Source of the DNA: Streptomyces sp. NBRC 110611
Lineage (GTDB): Bacteria > Actinomycetota > Actinomycetes > Streptomycetales > Streptomycetaceae
Direction: 5' to 3'
Length of the DNA: 64,000 nt
NCBI RefSeq assembly: GCF_001590865.1
Contig: NZ_BBUY01000012.1
Location: forward strand, 62,001 to 126,000
In this document: in pieces, positions 32,801 through 40,339 of the stretch
How positions within the stretch are numbered: position 1 is the stretch's first letter
Layout of the letters: the number at the start of each line of letters is the position of its first letter
Notes under the pieces: model-generated
Database searches by the model: none
Seen by the model: only the letters and a program-made list of their open reading frames with translations
Told to the model about the DNA's origin: nothing
Program-made: the position numbers and the translations under genes

Positions 32801-34555
32801 TCAGCGTCCCTCGCGCCAGTGGTTGGTGATCGGGAGGCGGCGGTCCTTGCCGAAGACCTTGGCGGAGATCTTGGTGCCGGGCGGGTACTGGCGGCGCTTG
32901 TACTCCGCGTGGTCGACCATGCGCAGTACCCGGGTCACCAGGGATTCGTCGAAGCCCTGGGCGATGATCTCCTCGCGGCCGCGGTCCTGGTCCACGTAGA
33001 GCTCCAGGACACGGTCGAGGATGTCGTAGTCGGGGAGGGAGTCGGTGTCGACCTGGCCGGGGCGGAGTTCGGCGCTCGGCGGCTTGGTGAGGGTGTTCTC
33101 CGGGATCGGCGGGGTCTGGCCGCGGTCGGCGGCGGCCTGGTTGCGCCAGCGTGCGAGCTGGTAGACGACCGACTTGTAGACGTCCTTGATGGGGCCGTAG
33201 CCGCCCGCCGAGTCGCCGTAGAGCGTCGAATAGCCGCAGGCCAGCTCGGACTTGTTGCCGGGGGCGAGGACCAGATGGCCCTCCTGGTTGGAGATGCCCA
33301 TGAGGGTCGTACCGCGCAGCCGGGACTGGAGGTTCTCCTCGGCGAGCCCGGTGAGCGAGAGGGACTCCATGTACGCGTCGAACATCGGGCCGATCGGCAC
33401 CGTACGGAAGTTCAGGCCGGTCCGGCGGGCCAGATCGGCGGCGTCGGCGAGGGAGTGCTCGGAGGAGTAGCGCGACGGCATCGCCACCGCGTGCACCTGG
33501 CCGGCCCCCAGTGCGTCGCAGGCGAGGGCGGCGACGAGGGCGGAGTCGATGCCGCCGGAGAGGCCCAGTGCGACGCTGCGGAAGCCGTTCTTGGCGACGT
33601 ACGCGCGCAGGCCGACGACGAGCGCGGTGTAGATCTCCTCGAGATCGCCGAGGCGTTCGGCCTCGCCGCCCAGGGTCTGGGGGACGTAACGAGGCAGTGG
33701 GTCGGCGGAGAGCGTGCGGTGGTCGACGCGCAGGCCGTCGCTCAGGACACCGGACGGCGGTTCGGGCGCCGCGGCCGGCAGATCGAGGTCGACCAGGACG
33801 CAGCCCTCCGCGAACTGCGGAGCCCGTGCGATCACCCCGCCGTCCTTGTCGACGACGATCGAGTCGCCGTCGAAGACCAGCTCGTCCTGGCCGCCGATCA
33901 TCGCGAGGTACGCGGTGGTGCAGCCGGCCTCCTGGGCGCGCTTGCGGACCAGCTCCAGGCGGGTGTCGTGCTTGTCGCGCTCGTACGGCGAGGCATTGAT
34001 GGACAGCAGCAGTCCGGCGCCGGCCGAACGGGCCGCGGGGACCCGGCCGCCCTCCTGCCACAGGTCCTCGCAGATGGCCAGCGCGATGTCGATGCCGTGC
34101 AGCCGGATGACCGGGAGGGTCTCGCCCGGTATGAAGTAGCGGAACTCGTCGAAGACGCCGTAGTTGGGCAGGTGGTGTTTGGCGAAGGACAGCGCGACCT
34201 CGCCGCGGTGGAGGACGGCCGCGGCGTTCTGCGGGGCGCCGGCGGGGCGTCCGTAGCGCGGTGCGGACGGCTCGCCGCGGTCGAGGTAGCCGACGACCGC
34301 CGGGAGCTCGCCCAGGCCCTCGGCGGCCAGCCGCCCCGCCAGCGTCCGCAGCGCGGTGCGGCTCGCCTCGACGAACGACGGGCGCAGGGCGAGGTCCTCG
34401 ACGGGGTAGCCGGTCAGCGCCATCTCCGGGAACGCGACGAGGTGGGCGCCCTGGCCGGCGGCGTGCCGGGTCCAGTGCACGATCGTCTCGGCGTTCTGGG
34501 TGAGATCGCCGACGCAGGTGTCGATCTGATTGAGGGCGAGACGAAGTTGGGGCAC
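32801..34555 (-). CDS. nadE: Glutamine-dependent NAD+ synthase
   Basis: Last step of NAD synthesis: amidates deamido-NAD with ATP, using ammonia from glutamine. 584 residues, normal length. N-terminal nitrilase-type glutaminase domain has Glu in VAFPEMALTGYP (~44), Lys in LSFAKHHLPNYG and Cys in ALAICEDLWQEG. The C-terminal synthase domain has the PP-loop LGLSGGIDSALVA and GNKSELACGYSTLYGD. GTG 34555 is chosen because VPQLRLALNQ is the family start; TACACT 6 nt upstream and no ribosome-binding site suggest a leaderless message. Confidence 0.95.
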   Translation of the reverse strand: MPQLRLALNQIDTCVGDLTQNAETIVHWTRHAAGQGAHLVAFPEMALTGYPVEDLALRPSFVEASRTALRTLAGRLAAEGLGELPAVVGYLDRGEPSAPRYGRPAGAPQNAAAVLHRGEVALSFAKHHLPNYGVFDEFRYFIPGETLPVIRLHGIDIALAICEDLWQEGGRVPAARSAGAGLLLSINASPYERDKHDTRLELVRKRAQEAGCTTAYLAMIGGQDELVFDGDSIVVDKDGGVIARAPQFAEGCVLVDLDLPAAAPEPPSGVLSDGLRVDHRTLSADPLPRYVPQTLGGEAERLGDLEEIYTALVVGLRAYVAKNGFRSVALGLSGGIDSALVAALACDALGAGQVHAVAMPSRYSSEHSLADAADLARRTGLNFRTVPIGPMFDAYMESLSLTGLAEENLQSRLRGTTLMGISNQEGHLVLAPGNKSELACGYSTLYGDSAGGYGPIKDVYKSVVYQLARWRNQAAADRGQTPPIPENTLTKPPSAELRPGQVDTDSLPDYDILDRVLELYVDQDRGREEIIAQGFDESLVTRVLRMVDHAEYKRRQYPPGTKISAKVFGKDRRLPITNHWREGR

Positions 34556-34641
34556 CCCGCCAGTGTAATCGTCTTTCTGACGCAATGGGGGGGCGTACAC
34601 CGGACCGGTGCCGGCCCGGGTACGTGCGTCCCAGGCGCCGG

Positions 34642-36279
34642 TTACGACCGGTAACCGATGACCGTCATCATCCCCGACTCCGAGTGGTAGATGTTGTGGC
34701 AGTGCACCATCCACAGGCCGGGGTTGTCGGCGTCGAAGTCGACGCAGACCTTCTTGTCCGGCAGCAGGATCGTGGTGTCCTTGCGGGGGCCGCCGTCGGG
34801 CAGCGCGAAGGTGTGCCCGTGCAGGTGCATCGGGTGCCACATCTTGGTCTTGTTGTGGAAGACGAGCCGGACCCGCTCGCCCTCCCGTACGGGGTACCGC
34901 TGTGACGGGGTGTACGGCTCCCCGTTGATCGCCCAGTCCCACTTCTCGTCGGTGCCGGTGAGATCCATCTTGATCGTGCGGTCGGGCGTGTGGTTGGAGA
35001 GCCGGACCTCTTCGGCGGCCTTCAGCTTGTCCGCGCCGATCCCGCCGCTCCGCAGTTCCTTCGGGCGGTGCTTGGGGTCGGGCGCCTCGCCGTCGCCGGT
35101 CCTCAGCAGGGCCTGTGCGGTCTTGTTGTTGGACTTGCCCGCGGAGAGCGCGGTGAGCGGGAAGACGCCGTCCTTGGCGGTGATCAGCACGTCGTAGCGC
35201 TCGGCCATGCCCATCACCAGGCTGTCGGTCTTCTTGTGCTCCACCGGGAAGCCGTCGCTGTGCGTCACGGTCATGATGTGGTCGCCGAGCGCGACCCGGT
35301 AGGCGGTGTCACCGCTGGCGTTGATGAGACGGATCCGGATGCGGTCGCCGGGCTTGGCGCGGAAGGTCTCGCGGTCGTCGGGCGACCGGCCGTTCATCAG
35401 GTGGAACGGATGCTCCACATTGGCCGCGAAGTCGTCCTTCCGGTGCTGGGAGTGCCGTGTGAGCAGGGCCCGCGCGGTCGAGGACCGCCCGCCGGCCCTC
35501 CCGCCCATCTGCATCTCGTCCTGCATTTCGCCGTGGCCCATGGCCCCGCCGGGCTTGTCCTTGTTCAGCTCCTCCAGCACCTCGTCCGGAGTGACCCCGT
35601 CGACCCCGTCCAGCCAGTCGTCGATCATGACGATCCACTCCTTGTCGTACGACAAGGGCTCGTCGGGATCCTCGACGATCAGCGGTGCGTACAGACCGCG
35701 GTCCACCTGTACCCCGACGTGCGGGTGCACCCAGTGCGTACCGGGTGTGCTGGCCGTGAAGACGTAGTCGAAGGAGTGGTCGGTCTTGCAGGCCCGCTGG
35801 GTGAGGTCGGGGACGCCGTCCATGTCGTTGCGCAGGTGCAGTCCGTGCCAGTGGACGGTGGTGGACTGCGGGAGACGGTTGTGGAGGGTCATCGCGATCC
35901 GGTCGCCCCTGGTGACCCGGATCTCCGGGCCGGGCAGCTGGTCGTTGTACGCCCAGGTGTCGACGGTGTATCCGCCCAGGTCGAACGTGGTCTGGTCGGC
36001 GGTCAGCGAGAAGCGGCGTACGGGGCCCGTGCCCCGCCTGCGCTCGGCCTCGACGACCTCCGGGCCTGCGGGGTCGACATAGCCCCGCGGGGTGTCATGG
36101 CCGGAGCCGCGCGAGCCGGGGGAGCCGTGCGGGCCAAGGGAGTCGCGCGAGCCGTCCGGGTAGGGTCTGCGGGTCCTGTGATCCGTGGCGGCGGCCGGTG
36201 GGGAACCGGCGGTCAGCAGCCCGCTGCCGGCGGCGGCGATACCCGCGCCGAGCAGGGCGCGTCGGGAGTGCGTACGCAT
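34642..36279 (-). CDS. Tat-exported multicopper oxidase
   Basis: A 545-residue three-domain multicopper oxidase. The twin-arginine signal is HSRRALLGAGIAAAGSG. Copper ligands are complete: TTVHWHGLHL, THWVHPHVG, MWHPMHLHGHTF, and MVHCHNIYHSESGMM carrying the type 1 His-Cys-His-Met set. A His/Met-containing insert (GAMGHGEMQDEMQMGG) could bind Cu(I) as in CueO-like enzymes. A cuprous oxidase/copper tolerance role is likely, laccase-like activity possible. GAGG lies ~10 nt before ATG 36279. A CsoR-like operator sits ~450 bp upstream. Confidence 0.93.
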   Translation of the reverse strand: MRTHSRRALLGAGIAAAGSGLLTAGSPPAAATDHRTRRPYPDGSRDSLGPHGSPGSRGSGHDTPRGYVDPAGPEVVEAERRRGTGPVRRFSLTADQTTFDLGGYTVDTWAYNDQLPGPEIRVTRGDRIAMTLHNRLPQSTTVHWHGLHLRNDMDGVPDLTQRACKTDHSFDYVFTASTPGTHWVHPHVGVQVDRGLYAPLIVEDPDEPLSYDKEWIVMIDDWLDGVDGVTPDEVLEELNKDKPGGAMGHGEMQDEMQMGGRAGGRSSTARALLTRHSQHRKDDFAANVEHPFHLMNGRSPDDRETFRAKPGDRIRIRLINASGDTAYRVALGDHIMTVTHSDGFPVEHKKTDSLVMGMAERYDVLITAKDGVFPLTALSAGKSNNKTAQALLRTGDGEAPDPKHRPKELRSGGIGADKLKAAEEVRLSNHTPDRTIKMDLTGTDEKWDWAINGEPYTPSQRYPVREGERVRLVFHNKTKMWHPMHLHGHTFALPDGGPRKDTTILLPDKKVCVDFDADNPGLWMVHCHNIYHSESGMMTVIGYRS

Positions 36280-36398
36280 GGGGAGAACACCTCGTGGCGA
36301 TGTCGGTGTGGTGGACGGTCTGTGCGGGGGCGCTGCCGCGGACTCCGGCCGGTGCCGACGGCGCGGCGCGTTCCTCGCGCACGGGGGGCTGCCGGCAG

Positions 36399-36632
36399 TC
36401 AGCTGGGGGATATGTGTCGCGGCGGCGCGGATATCGGCCATCGGCCGCGCGGCGGCCGGGTGTGCGGCGGCCGGGTGTGCGGTGCCACGAGGGCCGTCGG
36501 ACAGCCGGGGGTCGTCGGATATCCGGGGGCCGCCGGGAGCCCGGGGGCGTGCGGGGTGACGGGGCCGGCGGCCGGCGAGGCGCACGGCGCCGGCCGGCCG
36601 CACCAGGCGGTGGCCCTGCCCTGTTCACGCAT
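36399..36632 (-). CDS. Possible small Cys/His/Pro-rich leader protein
   Basis: A 77-codon frame between the copper-type operator and the oxidase. ATG 36632 has AAAGG 8 nt upstream. The first two thirds have G/C at third positions. The product is Pro-rich with three Cys and several His (WCGRPAPC, GCPTALVAPH, HTRPPHTRPP). It matches no family I know. It may be a leader or copper-binding peptide, or only a chance frame in G+C-rich DNA. Confidence 0.25.
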   Translation of the reverse strand: MREQGRATAWCGRPAPCASPAAGPVTPHAPGLPAAPGYPTTPGCPTALVAPHTRPPHTRPPRGRWPISAPPRHISPS

Positions 36633-36726
36633 CGCGGACCTTTCGACGGAGCGACCTGTTCCACGGAACGACGAGCCGAACGGGTGACATGCAGAACACC
36701 CGTCCCTGTACCTGTCCCCGGAACAC

Positions 36727-36741
36727 TACCCCCGAGGGGTA
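36727..36741. promoter_or_regulatory. CsoR-like copper operator
   Basis: TACCCCCGAGGGGTA, perfect 6-bp arms around CGA, matches the type of site bound by the copper sensor CsoR in actinomycetes. It lies 448 bp before the multicopper oxidase and 69 bp before the DUF998 gene, so either side could be the target. Confidence 0.6.
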
Positions 36742-36809
36742 TTGCCATCCCGCAGAGTCCGCCGAACGGAGTGCCATCCGCCTATCCTTGGCCTTCCCTG
36801 ATCACCTGG

Positions 36810-37682
36810 ATGCCCGATCACCTGATGTCCGTGCCCCGTACCCGCGGTCCCGCCCGTCCCGCCGCCACCCGTCGTGCCCCCGCCCGGACGGCCGCCGCCC
36901 TGCTCCTGCTGGGCGCGGTCGCGTACACCGCCTGGGTGCTGGAGCTGGTGCTCGCCACCGGCCTCGACCCCGTCCAGGCGTACGTCAGTGAGCTGGCGGC
37001 CGCCGACCAGCCGCTGGGCGGGCTCTTCCGCGCCACCGACCTGGTCGCCGGGATCCTGGTGCTGGCCGGTGCGGCGGCCGCGCTGCTCACGACGGAACGC
37101 AGACCCTGGGCGACCGCCGGCTGGGCCGCGCTGGCGCTCTTCGGCGCCGCCACCGCGGTCGACTCCCGGCTCCCGCTGAGCTGCGCACCGACCAGCGACC
37201 CGGTCTGCGCGGCCCGGGAGACCGCAGGCCTGGTGCCGGCCACCCACACCGCGCACGCCGTCAGCAGCTCCTGCGCGATGGTCGGCGCGCTCGCCGCGCT
37301 GGCCCTGCTGACCGTCGCCGCCCGGCGCCACGACCGCTGGCCGTTGCTCGGCCGCTTCGGACCGCCGCTGCTGCTCGCCGAAGTCGCCGCCACGATCTGG
37401 ACGCTGGCGTCCGTCGCGGCGTTCACCGCGGGCCGGGGCACCTGGGCCCTCGGCGCCGGCCAGCGCCTGCAGGTCCTGCTGGTCGCCGTCTACGTCGCCG
37501 TGCTCGCGGGCTGCGTGGCACGCTCGGGGCCGTCCGGAGCGGCCCGGGAACCCAGGACAGCGGGTGACGGGGACGCCGGGGCGGCGGGAGACGGAGGACG
37601 CGGCGGAGACGGAGGCGGGGAGGCAGGCGGAGAAGCGGACGGAGAAGGAGACGGGGAAGACGGAAGGGAAGGACGCCGATGA
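36810..37682 (+). CDS. DUF998 membrane protein with acidic glycine-rich tail
   Basis: A 290-residue integral membrane protein of the DUF998 family with about six hydrophobic segments (LLLLGAVAYTAWVLELVLAT first) and the motif QAYVSELAAADQPLGGLFR. The last ~38 residues are Gly/Asp/Glu-rich (GDGGRGGDGGGEAGGE) from a purine-rich DNA stretch. Start is uncertain: ATG 36810 or 36825, both preceded by GATCACCTG copies. The stop overlaps the next gene's ATG, so the two are co-translated. Function unknown. Confidence 0.78.
   Translation: MPDHLMSVPRTRGPARPAATRRAPARTAAALLLLGAVAYTAWVLELVLATGLDPVQAYVSELAAADQPLGGLFRATDLVAGILVLAGAAAALLTTERRPWATAGWAALALFGAATAVDSRLPLSCAPTSDPVCAARETAGLVPATHTAHAVSSSCAMVGALAALALLTVAARRHDRWPLLGRFGPPLLLAEVAATIWTLASVAAFTAGRGTWALGAGQRLQVLLVAVYVAVLAGCVARSGPSGAAREPRTAGDGDAGAAGDGGRGGDGGGEAGGEADGEGDGEDGREGRR
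37565..37676 (+). repeat. Purine-rich low-complexity 3' end of the DUF998 gene
   Basis: Imperfect GACGGAG/GGCGGAG units encode the acidic glycine tail just before the coupled hydrolase start. Likely expanded by slippage. Confidence 0.5.
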
Positions 37683-38590
37683 GGACGCCGATGAGCCGCC
37701 GAGACCTCCGCCCGCTCCCCGCCCCCGGCCGTTTCCTGCGCGTCGACGGTGTCCCGCTGCATGTCGTCACCGAAGGGGCCGGCCCGGTCTGTGTGCTCAG
37801 CAGCGGCCTCGGCATGGCGTGGTTCGACTGGGACGCGGTCGCCGCGCAGCTCGCCCGGCACCGCACCGTCGTCCGCTTCGACCGCCCCGGCCTGGGGCTG
37901 AGCGCCCCGGCGCCCGAGCCGCCCACCCTCGCCGCCGAAGCGGACCGGATCGCGCACCTCCTCGACGCGCTCGGCCACCGCGGCCCGGCCACCGTCGTCG
38001 GTCACTCGCTGGCCGGGTTCCACGCCGAGGCGTTCGCCCGGCTGCACCCGGACCGCTGCGCCGGGCTCGTCCTCGTCGACGGCAGCATCGAGGAGCGGCC
38101 GCGGCCCCGGCTGCCCCGCGCCGTGCGGACGGCCTGGGCGGGCGGGCTGGCCGACGCGGTGTCCGCCGCCGGTCTGCCGCGCGTCCTGGGGCCCGCCGTC
38201 CGCCGCCTGATAGGCCGCGTCTCCACCGTCGGCAGCCATCCGCCGCACCCCTGGGAGCGCGCCGGCTACCGCACCAGCCGCGTCCTGCGCGCCTGCGCCC
38301 TGGAGAACGCGACCTACCCCTACCAGGCCGCCGAGCTCACCGCGCTGCGCGCGCAGTGCCCGATGCCCGGCGCACCGGTGACGGTCCTGGCGGCCTACGA
38401 CGGCAGTGAGACGGCCGGCCAACTGCGCTGGCTGGAGCGCCAGCGGTCGCTCGCCGCCGAACTGGCCGGCCGGTTCGCGGTGGCCGCGCCGGCCGGCCAT
38501 CTGGTGATGGCCGATGCGCCGGAGTCGGTGGTGCGGGCGGTACTGGACCTGTCGGAGACGGGACGGGACACGGCCGCGCCCTTGCCCTAG
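37679..38590 (+). CDS. Alpha/beta hydrolase
   Basis: A 303-residue alpha/beta-fold hydrolase, cytoplasmic. Nucleophile Ser in VVGHSLAGFHA, oxyanion segment SSGLGMAWFDW, and catalytic His in PAGHLVMADAPE. ATG 37679 overlaps the DUF998 stop (ATGA) with GGAAGG upstream. The pair recurs, as far as I recall, in related genomes, suggesting a membrane-associated lipid or ester substrate. The stop codon lies within a long hairpin. Confidence 0.88.
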   Translation: MRTPMSRRDLRPLPAPGRFLRVDGVPLHVVTEGAGPVCVLSSGLGMAWFDWDAVAAQLARHRTVVRFDRPGLGLSAPAPEPPTLAAEADRIAHLLDALGHRGPATVVGHSLAGFHAEAFARLHPDRCAGLVLVDGSIEERPRPRLPRAVRTAWAGGLADAVSAAGLPRVLGPAVRRLIGRVSTVGSHPPHPWERAGYRTSRVLRACALENATYPYQAAELTALRAQCPMPGAPVTVLAAYDGSETAGQLRWLERQRSLAAELAGRFAVAAPAGHLVMADAPESVVRAVLDLSETGRDTAAPLP

Positions 38591-38644
38591 GGCCTGTCCG
38601 ATGGGTCCGCGTGGGCCCCGCCGACCCATCGGACAGGCCCTAGG
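38586..38644 (+). terminator. Long perfect hairpin at the end of the hydrolase gene
   Basis: Perfect 22-bp arms beginning CCTAGGGCCTGTCCGATGGG and ending in the reverse complement, loop 15 nt. The hydrolase TAG stop is inside the left arm. It acts at least as a terminator; its length and perfection suggest a dispersed repeat or mobile-element end. Confidence 0.8.
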
Positions 38645-38684
38645 CGGCCGCTCGCGGAGCCGGCCTCCCGGCTTGCCGAGCCGC

Positions 38685-38738
38685 CTCGGAGGTTACGGCT
38701 CGTTACCGCTCGGCGCATCGGCTCGGAGGTTACGGCTC
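38685..38738 (+). repeat. Direct 17-bp repeat upstream of glnA2
   Basis: CTCGGAGGTTACGGCTC occurs at 38685-38701 and 38722-38738 (period 37), in the region where a promoter for glnA2 is expected. Confidence 0.7.
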
Positions 38739-38862
38739 ACCGGTTCTGATTCAGGCCAAGGGTGCGTAATGTGACGGTAACCCCCTCACGTGATACTGGT
38801 GTGCCACGCACGATGTTCCACGTGCGCGGACAGGCCGATTGACCTGCAAGGATTGGTGACCC

Positions 38863-40224
38863 ATGGACAAGCAGCAGGAGTTTGTGCTCCGTACGCTCGA
38901 GGAGCGCGACATCCGCTTCGTACGGCTGTGGTTCACCGACGTGCTCGGGTTCCTCAAGTCCGTGGCGGTGGCCCCGGCCGAGCTGGAGCAGGCCTTCGAC
39001 GAGGGCATCGGTTTCGATGGTTCGGCCATCGAAGGATTCGCCCGGGTATACGAATCCGACATGATCGCCAAGCCGGACCCGGGCACCTTCCAGATCCTGC
39101 CCTGGCGCGCCGAGGCACCCGGCACCGCCCGGATGTTCTGCGACATCCTGATGCCGGACGGATCGCCCTCCTACGCCGACCCGCGCTACGTCCTCAAGCG
39201 CATCCTGGCGAAGACCTCCGACCTGGGATTCACCTTCTACACCCACCCGGAGATCGAGTTCTTCCTGCTCAAGGACAAGCCCGTCGACGGCTCGCGGCCC
39301 AGCCCGGCCGACTCCTCCGGCTACTTCGACCACACCCCTCAGAACGTCGGTATGGACTTCCGCCGGCAGGCGATCACGATGCTGGAGTCGATGGGGATCT
39401 CGGTCGAGTTCAGCCACCACGAGGGTGCCCCGGGTCAGCAGGAGATCGACCTGCGGTACGCCGACGCGCTCTCGACCGCCGACAACATCATGACGTTCCG
39501 GCTGGTCATGAAGCAGGTGGCGCTGGAGCAGGGGGTCCAGGCGACGTTCATGCCGAAACCGTTCAGCGAGTACCCCGGCTCGGGTATGCACACCCACCTC
39601 TCGCTCTTCGAAGGCGACCGCAACGCCTTCCACGAGTCCGGTGCCGAGTACCAACTTTCCAAGGTGGGACGGTCGTTCATCGCCGGCCTACTGCAGCACG
39701 CGGGCGAGATCTCCGCCGTGACCAACCAGTGGGTCAACTCGTACAAGCGCATCTGGGGCGGCGCCAACCGCACCGCGGGCGCCGGCGGCGAGGCGCCCTC
39801 GTACATCTGCTGGGGCCACAACAACCGCTCCGCGCTGATCCGCGTCCCCATGTACAAGCCGGGGAAGATGGGCTCCACCCGGGTCGAGGTCCGCTCGATC
39901 GACTCCGGCGCGAACCCCTACCTGACCTACGCCGTGCTGCTCGCCGCCGGCCTCAAGGGCATCGAGCAGGGCTACGAGCTGCCGGCCGGTGCCGATGACG
40001 ACGTGTGGGCGCTGTCCGACTCGGAGCGCCGGGCGATGGGCATCGAGCCGCTCCCGCAGAACCTCGGCGAGGCCATCGAACTGATGGAGCGCAGCGAACT
40101 GGTCGCCGAGACCCTCGGCGAGCACGTCTACGACTTCTTCCTCCGCAACAAGAAGCAGGAGTGGGAGGAGTACCGCTCCGAGGTCACCGCCTTCGAACTC
40201 CGCAAGATGCTGCCCGTGCTCTGA
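38863..40224 (+). CDS. glnA2: GlnA2, glutamine-synthetase-like ligase
   Basis: A 453-residue type I glutamine-synthetase-fold enzyme. Motifs: GFDGSAIEGFARV, EIEFFLL (metal Glu), KPFSEYPGSGMHTHLSL and NPYLTYAVLLAAGL. The position of the adenylylation tyrosine (NLYDLP in GlnA) reads DVWALS, so it cannot be adenylylated there. The S. coelicolor orthologue (SCO2241) has, to my knowledge, been assigned gamma-glutamylation of polyamines rather than ammonia assimilation. It lies upstream of glnE on the same strand. AAGGA is ~10 nt before ATG 38863. Confidence 0.9.
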   Translation: MDKQQEFVLRTLEERDIRFVRLWFTDVLGFLKSVAVAPAELEQAFDEGIGFDGSAIEGFARVYESDMIAKPDPGTFQILPWRAEAPGTARMFCDILMPDGSPSYADPRYVLKRILAKTSDLGFTFYTHPEIEFFLLKDKPVDGSRPSPADSSGYFDHTPQNVGMDFRRQAITMLESMGISVEFSHHEGAPGQQEIDLRYADALSTADNIMTFRLVMKQVALEQGVQATFMPKPFSEYPGSGMHTHLSLFEGDRNAFHESGAEYQLSKVGRSFIAGLLQHAGEISAVTNQWVNSYKRIWGGANRTAGAGGEAPSYICWGHNNRSALIRVPMYKPGKMGSTRVEVRSIDSGANPYLTYAVLLAAGLKGIEQGYELPAGADDDVWALSDSERRAMGIEPLPQNLGEAIELMERSELVAETLGEHVYDFFLRNKKQEWEEYRSEVTAFELRKMLPVL

Positions 40225-40270
40225 TGCCCGTGCTCTGACGTGTAAGAACCCGTGCTCTGACGTGTAAGAA
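40211..40270 (+). repeat. Tandem duplication of the glnA2 stop-codon region
   Basis: TGCCCGTGCTCTGA is repeated at 40211-40224 and 40225-40238, and the 22-bp unit starting CCCGTGCTCTGACGTG occurs at 40227-40248 and 40249-40270. The last glnA2 codons therefore recur in the spacer before glnE. Confidence 0.8.
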
Positions 40271-40339
40271 GCTGCCTGGGCTCGGACACGCGAGACGCCG
40301 CCCGCGTGCCGAGCCACCGCGCCACCGAGAGGCTGGACC

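Larger units (their letters stand above)
36280..36809. other. 530-bp region between oxidase and DUF998 gene
   Basis: Very G+C-rich, with local repeats (GCGGCCGGGTGTGCG twice near 36452-36481, and GTCGGAnAnCCGGGGG copies near 36500-36530). It holds a copper-type operator at 36727-36741 and, on the minus strand, a possible small gene. Nothing else was recognised. Confidence 0.5.

Noticed and set aside
36095..36748. A 217-codon minus frame beginning inside the copper operator
   Set aside because: Arg/Pro-rich shadow overlapping the oxidase start in another frame, no ribosome-binding site.
38685..38780. GlnR-like boxes (GTTAC/GTAAC) before glnA2
   Set aside because: Spacing and half-site order do not fit the GlnR consensus well enough; the strong feature is simply a 17-bp duplication.
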